64,000 nucleotides of DNA from Closterium sp. Naga37s-1 (taxonomy: Eukaryota > Streptophyta > Zygnematophyceae > Desmidiales > Closteriaceae): the NCBI GenBank assembly GCA_947471745.1, contig CANJKZ010000777.1, positions 3,218,001 through 3,282,000 of the forward strand, read 5' to 3'. Each line of letters starts with the position of its first letter. Position 1 is the first letter of the stretch. The translations under genes and the position numbers were made by a program. A model generated the notes under the pieces. That model had not been told where the DNA came from and searched no databases. It saw only the letters and a program-made list of their open reading frames with translations. Below are positions 55,715 through 64,000 of this stretch, piece by piece.

Positions 55715-55852
55715 GTAATCAGCTGCCATCTCGGACATGGGACAGTAAGACAGCTCAAGTCTCCCCTTCTCGATCTCGTCCTTTACGAAGAAATATCGCA
55801 GGGCGATATGCTTCGTCCTGTTCGCGAATCCGTTTTTGTTGGCTATGCGAAT
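55715..55852 (-). repeat. 138-bp duplication of E, right copy
   Basis: Partner of 48319-48456, with two mismatches, directly abutting the outer start of the D 5' LTR. Confidence 0.93.
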
Positions 55853-58619
55853 TGCCGACTGGTTGTCGCAGAACAAGTAGAAGTTGGGTAACTGAGCCAG
55901 CTTCGCCTCCTCCAGAAGTTCGCGAAGGTACAGTCCTTCCTTGGTGGCTGAGCAGAGTGCGATATATTCAGCTTCAGCTGAGGAGAGAGCGATTAACTCC
56001 TTCTTGCTCGACTGCCAGGAGATAGGTCCGATAGGCTCGAGGCGATAGATATATCCGGTGCGTGAGCGTCTGTTGTCGGAGTCGCCGGCATGATCGGCGT
56101 CGACGTAGCCGATTAGTTTAGGTGTCGTAGTTCCGTTCTTGTGGTAGGTTAGACCGACGGTTGAGGTGCTGACGAGGTAGTGGAGAGCGCGGTCGAGTTC
56201 CGCCATGTGTTCTGCTTCAGGTTTCTTGAGGTAGGTTGCGAGCTGACTTGCGGAGTACGATAGGTCCGGACGGCAGGTGACAGCTGCGAAGAGGAGGCAT
56301 CCCTGTTTTCTCTGGTAGTCGCGTATGCTGGCGGGCTTTAGTGGAGCGGATCCTACCTTGTTATTTCCTGCTGTGTAGCGGTATGGCGTGGAGATGGTGG
56401 TCGGCGTGAGTGCGAAGCGTTTGGCGATGGTGTCGGCGTATTTTGCGGCGCTGAGGTAGATTGCGTTCTCTTCTTCCTGAATGTTGAGGCCGAGGTATTG
56501 CGTGACGGTAGACGAGACCGTGAGCGTGTAAAGCAAATCGTCTACGTAGACGATTAGTAGGATGTAGTCGGTGCCTTTTGTAAGACGGTACATGCCCTGG
56601 TCGTGAGGTAGCTGGCAGAATCCTATGCGGATAAGTCTTGCATGCAGGTACTGTTGCCACAGCATCGGGGCTTGTTTGATGCCGTAGAGCGACTTCAGCA
56701 GCTGACAGACTTGGTTAGGCTCTCCGTTGGAGCCATGTGGTAGTTCGACGAAGATTTCTGCGTCGACAGGTGCGTAGAGAAATGCGTTGGCGACATCGAT
56801 TTGCCGCAGTTTCTTCTTCATGGCAGCGATCGCGAGGAGAATTCGCAGCGAGGTGTGTCGGCTGACCGGCGCAAATGTTTCGGTGAAGTCGCGTCTGTGT
56901 TCTTGGTCGAAGCCGCGTACGACCCAGCGCGCTTTAAACTTGTCGATGGTGCCGTCTGCCTTTGTCTTCACACGGAAGACCCATTTTCCGGTGAGTACTG
57001 TCTTGTTTCGTGCCACGCCGATGGGAACAACTTTCCAGGTGTTCCGTTCTTCCAGTGCTTTCAGCTCCTTGTCCATGGCTTCGCGCCATTTTTCCATATG
57101 CTCCCCCCCCAGAGCCTGCTGAACCGTGGCAGGCTCCTTAGGAATGGCTGTGCTGTAAACCGCGGTGACAAGGCCGAGTATCTGGAGTCCACTCTGTGTG
57201 TAGCGGGGGAGTGTTGTGTCCTCGGGATAGACTGCTTCATCTCCCGCTTCTGGTGTAGGATTGGAATTTGGCCCTACGCGTTCTGCTTCGTCGGTGTTGA
57301 CCTGTGCAGGTGTAACGTAACCGTTGTCGGCGAAGTGGTAGTAGACTTCAGCGTTGATGCTGTCGGGTGGATTTTCGTCGTCCATCGGGACATCAACCGA
57401 GCAGTAGGGAAGAGGTCCGGCTTCTTCCGAGGCTCCTTCCACGTTCTGCTCGTCCCAGTCAGCTTCATCTTCTGCCGAAGCGAAGGCTCGGGTGCCAAGA
57501 AATCCGCCCGAGAGGTCTGGGTTGTTTTCTCTCACGTTGGCAAGGTATGTCCGAAGGGTGAGGTTTTCGTAGAAGATGACATCACGTGCTGCTACTGTTT
57601 CCTTTGTGTCGACGTCGAAAATCTTCCATGCGTTGTAGTGTTTTTCAATGCCCAGGTGTAGCCCCCACTGTGCGCGTTGAGAGAATCGGACGGCTCGTGC
57701 AGATGGGGGTCGATACAGTACCATGCATCCGAAAACTCTTAACATTTTTGTGCTGCCCAGTTTTCCTGTCCACAGCAGATACAGTGATGCGTTCTTCGGG
57801 AGCGATGATGACGAGAGCAAGTTGTGCAGCATCACAGCGTGGTCCATTGCTTCGGGCCACTGGTGGTTGGGCAAGTGCATGCCACGTAGCAGCTTGCGCA
57901 TGGTGTTCTAGAGGGTCCTGTTCATCCTTTCTGCTACACCTTGCTGTTGATGGGCGTAGGGAAGGGAGATGAGCCGCTTGATTCCTCTCTCTGCCAAGTA
58001 CTGCTTGAACCTCTGTGAGGTGTATTCTCCCCCTCCGTCTGACTGGAAGCTTTTGAGTTTCACGCCTGATTCTCGTTCCGCCACTGGAAGCCAGGCGACG
58101 AAAGCTTCGAAGGCCATGTCCTTGCTTGGAAGATTGCAGTGCCAAACGTAGCGTGTGGCTGCGTCGATGAACGTGATGGTGTAGTTGTATGAGTTCTGCC
58201 CAGGTTCGCGCTTGTACAGTATGTCGCTGTACACCTTTTCAAGAGATGCGTATGCAGGTGCGCTTGGATTGTGATGCGAGACGAACGGCTGGTGCGGTAA
58301 GTCGGCTTCTGGACAGGTGAAGCACGTTCCACGGACTCGCTGGAGTTCTCTGCCGTCGGTTAGTAGTAATGAGTCTTTGTCGAGCACGCCTGCTCTTATC
58401 GTGTTGTTTAACACTGTGTTGCTTGGATGTCCCATTCTTGCGTGCCAGGTTCCTTCGGTGGCGCGATGTCCGGGTGAGCGGCGATATGTGTCGGAGTTGG
58501 AGTAGAAGCTAGCAGTGAAGTTGGCGCTTCGGTGGACTTCTCGTGGTAATGGGTTCAATTGCTGCGCAGGAGTCGGTGGAGTGTCGTAGTCGATTGGAGC
58601 TGGTGAAGTTGAAGGACCC

Positions 58620-58745
58620 GCGGTTGGTGCCGATGCTGTCTCTGCTGCTGCCGATGTTGTCTCTGCTGCTGCCGATGCTGTCTCTGCTGCTGCCGATGTT
58701 GTCTCTGCTGCTGCCGGTGTTGTCTCTGCTGCTGCCGAATGTTGA
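58620..58745 (-). repeat. 24-bp coding minisatellite in E pol linker
   Basis: About five copies of a GCTGCTGCCGATGTTGTCTCT unit with an extra GCT encode an AAAETTSAAAETAS repeat between protease and integrase. Confidence 0.9.
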
Positions 58746-58952
58746 ATCGTTGCTAATGCTCTTGCTCGTTCTGCCTCAGGAATGGTGTGCGAGTTGGGGA
58801 CTGAAGTTGGGGTCGAGATCCGGTGGATGTGTCCAGGAGGTGAAGGTGACGATCCCGTCGCTGTCAGCGGTGCCAAGATCTGGGACGAAGTCGAGGACGA
58901 ACACGTTGTTCTTCAGTACAGCCTTGCCGATGTAGAGACCGCCCTTCCCGTG

Positions 58953-60723
58953 CTATAACTTGAACTCCTGAGTGGTGCTGTCTGCTTCGAGGTGTATGCC
59001 CTTCGCCATCAGTTGACTGACACTTCGTAAGTTGTAGCTGAGTCCTTCTGCTATTAAAACCTTCGACATCTGCAGTATGACGTTTGTCTCTCGTGACTGA
59101 AGTTGAACTACGCCTTGTCGTCGTGTGCGCAGGTTCTGGTTGTTCGCAACGGTGATGACGACTTCCAGCTGAAGTTGGTATTCCCGTTGAACGAAGCGAC
59201 TTGAAGAGCACATGTGTTGTCCGCAGCAACTGTCCAAGAACCAGGTATCCTTCCCAGACGATTCGCTTTGGGCGATGGCTGCGTACGTTGGGTTCGGTTG
59301 CAGCGACTCTCGACGTGGAGTCCTTTCGTCGAGTTGTTCTTCTGGTGAGTAGTGCGGCGGCGATTCAGTGATGCAGGAGTCGGTCAATCTTGCCATGCAG
59401 CTGACAATGTTCCTTGTTCCTTGTGCAGGTTGTCCCGTCGACGTTGTTGACGTTTGCACTTGAGTGGTGGAATTTGCTTGCGTTGAGGCGACTTGACTGC
59501 TTGAAGGTCGGAGCTGCCGCTGCGTTGGTGCTGACTGCTGCCGATTGGGGCAGTGTGTGTGGGGATGTCCTGGCGTCTTGCAGAGATGACAGAACGGAGG
59601 TACGGGTTGTTGACCTTGGTACTTGTTTTGCCGATGGTTGTTGTTGTTGTAGCGCCGTTGAGTGTGGAAAGCGAACTCAGGCACTGACGTCTTCCTCTTG
59701 TGTTTTTCGTCTTGTAGGTCCAGGTCTTGTTGTTCGGCGTGAATCTCGGCGCAGAGAGCTGCTTCAGAGAATTTTCCGTGGGCTCGGAGGATGGCTCGGG
59801 TGGAGCGCCATTGCGGACCAAGGCCGCCGATGATGACTGTGACGAAGGCGTCTTCGGATATCGTTCCTCCGCATCGAAGGAGCTTGTCGCGCAGCTTGCG
59901 ACAGCGGCTGATACACGCCATCCCTTTTTCGCCCGGTTTCATTTCCACTGTTGTCAATTGCGCCATCAACCGACTCTGATTGACGCTGTCTGTTGCTTGA
60001 TACAGGTTCTTCAGGTGGTTGTATGCGAGTTCGGCGGAGTTGCCGTATCCCCGGTAAGACCGAATGTTCTGTTGCTGATTCGGAGTGATGTTCCTCAGTA
60101 GGATTGTGTACGCCATCATTGACTGATATGTGTACTGCTGTTTGTCGTATTGCGTGCCGTTTGTTGAATATGGCAGGGACCTGTCGAAGAAGCCGAGTAT
60201 CTGCGCGCCTTCCATCATTAGCTCAAACTCGAATGACCAGGTGAAGAAGTCCTTCCCGTCGAATGGTCTTGAAGTTTGCAGTTTTAAGACATGCGCGAAT
60301 TGCGACTGAACTTGGAGTGCGTCCAACGTCTTCTCTTGTCCAGGTGAAGGTTGCTGGTGCGGCATGAAGCTGATGGAACCTCACTGGGGCTCGTACGGAG
60401 CGAAGGTAGGCTGCTGCTGTTGATTTCCGCGCGCGTAAGATGAGCCATCGAGACTCATGGGTGTCACGTCGTTGTTGTTGTTGCTGTTGTTTGAACTGCG
60501 CAGGTGCCGATTGTTGGTGTTGTTCGTAGAAGGACATGAAGGAGAAAAACTTCTCCATCATGCTCTGGTCGACGCCTGCAGGTTGATTCGCAGGAGTTTC
60601 GGTAGACTTTGCCCTTGGTCTTGTTGCCGTACCCTCCTCTGTCTGTAGGCCGGAGGCAGGTGGTGGAGTAGGAGTAGTGCCGGGAGAACCATTAGAGGAA
60701 CTCCTTTCCTTCTGTGTTGCCAT
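58953..60723 (-). pseudogene. Element E gag and protease, frame broken
   Basis: The ATG at 60723 (MATQKERSSS) begins gag. The frame shifts in a CAA-repeat near 60475, and the next frame has a TGA at about 60386. From 60365 it is open: FDGKDFFTWSFEFELMM, a CCHC knuckle CHLCKTPGHPHTHC, and a protease motif WFLDSCCGQHM, where DSG is usual. It ends at 58953, out of frame with integrase. Confidence 0.85.
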
Positions 60724-60784
60724 GCCTTCTGATGTTGTAGGTGTCTTGATAGTAGTTGAGTTTGTCCTGCTAGCTCTCATACCA

Positions 60785-61227
60785 TGTTGGGCTGAGAAAA
60801 GCCCTTAGGATCTTTTACAGGACTAAACCCTGGATAGGGATGTTGTAATAGCGGAAGCTTTTAGTGAAGTGTTTGAACCACCTTGCGCTAGTATGTGAGG
60901 GCAAATTAGATTGATTAAAACAAACGGATACAAGCTTTTATAAGAGTACAAGGAAATATGAACACTTATAACTAATAACTGTTTTATTGTTGCTTGCGGT
61001 TCGATACAGTGACGACTCGGGCAACTGCTCAATAACGAGTCAGTTGTTTGTCCTTGCTGTCGCGCTGAATTTGTCAAGTCAAAGGTCGCTGACCTTTGAC
61101 TTTCGCGTGACCTCCAGCAGTTGCTCAACCTCCGAGGGTTGACTCGCCGATGCTTCGATATGTTCTGCTTCGCTTATGCCTTAGTGTTTCGACACGACAG
61201 AGGCGCTTAAGTCAATTGTTTCCAACA
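60785..61227 (-). repeat. 5' LTR of element E (443 bp)
   Basis: TG...CA repeat, TGTTGGAAACAATTG to GCCCAACA in element sense. It is the uninterrupted reference for the split 3' LTR. Confidence 0.92.
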
Positions 61228-61493
61228 ATTCCTTCACACTACAAGTACTATTTCCACCATGAACTGCCTACTCTTTACTTTCAACACCACAAACATAACT
61301 GATTTATTACGTACTGTACAAAGAACACGAGAGTCGAAGGCATCGACGACTGCATCACTTGTTGTCGCTTCGTTTCCTTGGATTGATGCGAGTGCTCTTC
61401 CGTGCGACTCTCGAACCTTTTGTACTGGCTTTTGTTAGAGTGGGGACCTTGGATAGGATAGGAGTTGCTTAGAAGAGTTGGTAGCGGAAGTCT
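61228..61493. other. Spacer between E and F
   Basis: It begins with the E target duplication. No gene or RNA is recognised. Confidence 0.5.
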
Positions 61494-61905
61494 TGTTGTA
61501 GGAACTCAGATCATAGTGAATATAGATGACCAAGTTGTTTAAAAAAGAGATTACACACATAATAAATAGTTCCTAACTAGCCATGTACTCTGAGGGGTGT
61601 ATTCCCTTATTCTAACTGCTTTACATGCATTTTTACAGTGACTCTGAATGTTGTGCTACTTTCTTGTTACCGAGTCGCTGCATGTAACCAGTACATACGG
61701 TTACACCTGTTGCCATTCCTCGATGGTAAGTCAAACGTCGGTCCAGATGGTCAACAGTCGCGACAATTGATTCTTGCGACTGTTGACCTTCCTGCCTTTG
61801 ATATGGGCTGATCCGACACTGCTGCTAGTGCTGCTTTGATAGAGACTGGTGCGATACTGCTGCACCTACGAGAATGCTAAGTATGATTCCCTTTGTACTC
61901 CAACA
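61494..61905 (-). repeat. 3' LTR of element F (about 412 bp)
   Basis: It ends (plus strand) at ACTCCAACA before the purine tract complement CTCCCCTTC. The other edge TGTTGTAGG is set by similarity to the LTR of B. The second LTR is outside the window. Confidence 0.65.
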
Positions 61906-61912
61906 CTCCCCT

Positions 61913-64000
61913 TCATTCCTGGAGGTGCGCCACGTGGCTCTTTCGAACGACTCCGCACAGGTCCGAGCAGTACTGGAACTTCTGACGTGGCAGTTTCTTC
62001 GTGAGGAAGTCAGCTGCCATTTCGCCAGTTGGACAGTAGGTGAGCTGGACCTTCCCCTTGTCGATTTCGTCCTTCACGAAGAAGTAACGCAGGGCGATGT
62101 GTTTCGTGCGGTTGACGAAACCTGGCTTGTTTGCGATTTTGATCGCGCTCTGGTTGTCGCAGAGAAACTTAAAGGACCCGTTCATCGCCGTCTTCGTTTC
62201 CTGCATGAGCTCCGTGAGGTAGAGTCCTTCGCGAACTGCTGCGCTTGCTGCGATGAATTCTGCTTTTGCTGACGAAAGGGCGATGAGTTCCTGTTTGTTG
62301 GAGTTCCAGGAGATGGTTCCTGCAGGCTCAAGTTTGAAAATGAAGCCTGTGCGTGACCTTTTGTTGTCTGCGTCCCCAGCGTGGTCAGCATCCACATAGC
62401 CGGTGAGTTGTAGTGGAGCTGTTAAGTTAGCCTTGTAGGTGAGGCCGACATCAAGCGTAGAGATGAAGTACTGTAAGGCGCGGCGCAGGTCTGCTATGTT
62501 CTCCCCTTCAGGTCGGCGCAGGTACTGGGCGAGCTGGCTGGCGATGTAGGATAAGTCCGGGCGGCATGTGACGGCGGCGAACAGTAAAAACCCGAGCTGC
62601 TGCTGGTAGAGGCAGTGATCGGCCGGTGAGGGCGGGGTAGTATCGGGCTCGTGGTTAGGCGGAGGAATGCGAAACGGGGTAGTGGCGCAGATGGGAGCAA
62701 TTCCGAACTTCTTGGCGAGGGTCTCATCGTATTTTGCGGCGGGGAGGTGAATCGTATCCGCAGTCTGGGTGACGTTCAGTCCGAGGAATTGGGTGACTTC
62801 ATGGTCGATGATGACCTCTAGCTTTTCCTGGATTTCGCGTTCGAAGCGGTCGAGCAGGTCTGTGTCGTCTCCGGTGTAGAGAAGGTCGTCGACATAGGCG
62901 ACGAGCAGGATGAAGTGACCGCGGGATTCGAGGCGGTACATCCCCTGATCGTGGGGAAGTTGCTGAAAACCGAGCTCGATGAGAACGGTGTGAAGGTGCT
63001 GCTGCCACATGCGCGATGCCTGCTTGATGCCGTACAGAGACTTGCTGCTGCCACATGCGCGATGCCTGCTTGATGCCGTACAGAGACTTTTGGAGGAGAC
63101 AGACGGCATCACCATCTTCCTCGAACGCGTGTGGTTGCTCGACGTAGATGATGGCGTCAACGATCGCGTAGAGGAACGCGTTGGAGGTGTCGATTTTGCC
63201 GAGCGGGCGCTGTTTCACGGCGGCGATGCAGAGAAGGATGCGCACTGAGGTATGGCGGCCGACAGGTGCGAATGTCTGGTCGTAGTCCACAAATTGTGTC
63301 TGCTCGAATCCGCGAACCACCCAGCGCGCCTTGAATTTTTCCACCGTTCCGTCCGCGAGAGTCTTGATTCTGAAGACCCATTTCCCTGTAAGGATTTTTC
63401 TCCCCTTTGCGTGGCGGCGTGGTACCAGCTTCCAGGTGCCGCGGCGTTGGAGTGCGGCGACTTTTGCGGCCATGGCGGCTCTCCACTTCTCAGCATTGGG
63501 CCCGTTGAGAGCCTGGCGAACGGTGGTGGGTTCGACCAGGTGCTGGTTACCCCAAACGGCGACAGCGAGGCCAAGGACGCGAAGGCCCGTGAGGTTGGAT
63601 TCGGCTGTGGTTGTAACTTCAATCACGTCGTCATCGTCGCCAGGGATGTCGCGAAGGGTGTCGCGGGAGGAGTCGCGAGTTGGATCTTCGTTCATGGGTG
63701 AGTGCATTTCGGCGCTTGCATAGTCGTGCTGTGCCTGTACTGCTTCATGAGGATCGGTGTTTGTTGGGAAGTATGTAGGAGTGCCGAACTGCTCCGTAAC
63801 GGGGATGAAAGGTGCCTCATCTGCTGCTGGCTCGTCCGGTTGTTCTCCCGCCACGTCAACGTCGTCCTCGTCATTGGCGTAGCTGTGCTGTCGCTGAAAA
63901 ATGTTGTCTGGTGCGTTCTGTGCAGTGCGGTGCTGGCGGTACAGTGGCAGGGTCAGTCTTTCGTAAAAGTTGCAGTCACGTGAACGCGTGAGCTGGTGGG
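61913..64000 (-). pseudogene. Element F linker - RT - RNase H with frameshifting duplication
   Basis: From 64000 to about 63000 the frame gives the acidic linker, the pre-RT block (EKWRAAMAAKVAALQRRGTW), GKWVFRIK and DTSNAFLYAIVDA. A 46-bp tandem duplication at 62997-63088 then shifts the frame. The next frame runs AYVDDLLYTGDD, DADHAGDAD, AKAEFIAAS, CDNQSAIKIA and NRTKHIALRYFF to a terminator at 61913. RNase H shares about three quarters of visible residues with element E in the last 60 positions. Confidence 0.9.
62997..63088. repeat. 46-bp tandem duplication in F RT
   Basis: Two copies starting at 62997 and 63043 (TGCTGCTGCCACATGCGCGA on). The length is not a multiple of three. Confidence 0.95.

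Larger units (their letters stand above)
55715..58952 (-). pseudogene. Element E integrase - RT - RNase H, one in-frame TAG
   Basis: On the minus strand an open frame from about 58935 carries integrase (WHARMGHPS, CFTCPEADL, TFIDAATRYVWHC, FQSDGGGEYTSQ, HQQQGVAERMNRTL). A TAG at 57908-57910 interrupts it. The same frame continues with WPEAMDHAVMLHNLL, the pre-RT block (EKWREAMDKELKALEER), RT (VANAFLYAPVDAE, VYVDDLLYT) and RNase H (DADHAGDSD, AEAEYIAL, CDNQSAIRIA) to the D junction. Confidence 0.9.
39001..61227 (-). mobile_element. Ty1/copia element E, host of nested insertions
   Basis: The outer LTRs start at 39001 and end at 61227, flanked by a perfect 5-bp duplication ATTCC (38996-39000 and 61228-61232). 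A primer site TGGTATGAGAGC (complement of 60773-60784) follows the 443-bp 5' LTR. The left LTR is split by a MITE and by a family-C solo LTR. The RNase H coding end is split by element D. Without these inserts E would be about 6 kb. Confidence 0.93.
61494..64000 (-). mobile_element. Ty1/copia element F, 3' half
   Basis: RT, RNase H and 3' LTR of an element of the B/E lineage, cut by the window end upstream of RT. Confidence 0.88.

Noticed and set aside
48462-55718. Ordinary 5-bp target duplication for element D
   Set aside because: The flanks GCGAAT and GTAATC do not match; instead a 138-bp repeat flanks the element.
1-64000. TAG as a recoded sense codon
   Set aside because: The RLCK and PP2A genes both end at TAG at the expected family length, so TAG works as a terminator here.

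Overview
The window is repeat-choked nuclear DNA of a green plant lineage (Streptophyta). The evidence is Ty1/copia polyproteins, an L1-like LINE, and three spliced host genes of plant-type families: a GT47/exostosin-like glycosyltransferase, a receptor-like cytoplasmic kinase (RLCK) and a PP2A B'/B56 regulatory subunit. GC-rich codons, long CT/GA-rich intronic tracts and very short copia LTRs fit a charophyte-grade alga or a bryophyte better than a flowering plant, but the species cannot be fixed from sequence alone.

Layout. 1-9221: broken copia elements A (+, 109-bp LTR), B (-, gag and 5' LTR) and H (+, integrase and RNase H with the reverse transcriptase deleted, 682-bp LTR). 9540-29911 (+): a decayed GT47 gene whose introns and one exon hold element C (11225-17707, full length, 819-bp LTRs, TSD GCCAT), a LINE (about 17849-24150, minus strand) and a small non-autonomous LTR element T (26777-28333). 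30258-32724 (-): an apparently intact 356-aa RLCK in six exons. 33078-37143 (-): an apparently intact 524-aa PP2A B' subunit in three exons, with an amplified 109-bp repeat in its second intron. 37212-39000: low-complexity spacer. 39001-61227: copia element E (TSD ATTCC), which has received an hAT-like MITE, a solo LTR of family C (TSD AATTG) that itself contains element I (40610-48028, identical 132-bp LTRs, TSD ATCGT), and element D (48457-55714). 61494-64000: the 3' part of copia element F.

Main novelty. In all three host genes the introns hold partial copies ('echoes') of the neighbouring exon edges. Copies of an exon head (acceptor plus first part) lie upstream of the full exon. Copies of an exon tail lie downstream of it. 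At many echo breakpoints sits a short palindrome with arms TTTGAG/CTCAAA and a varying but mostly self-complementary centre (ACGT, TCGA, AATT). This recurs in unrelated genes and is not explained by any transposon in the window.

Other points of interest are a LINE with two extra small hydrophobic ORFs chained by start/stop overlaps, a 138-bp host duplication flanking element D, in-frame TAG codons at the same integrase-RT linker in three short-LTR elements, and two probable GC-AG introns in the RLCK.
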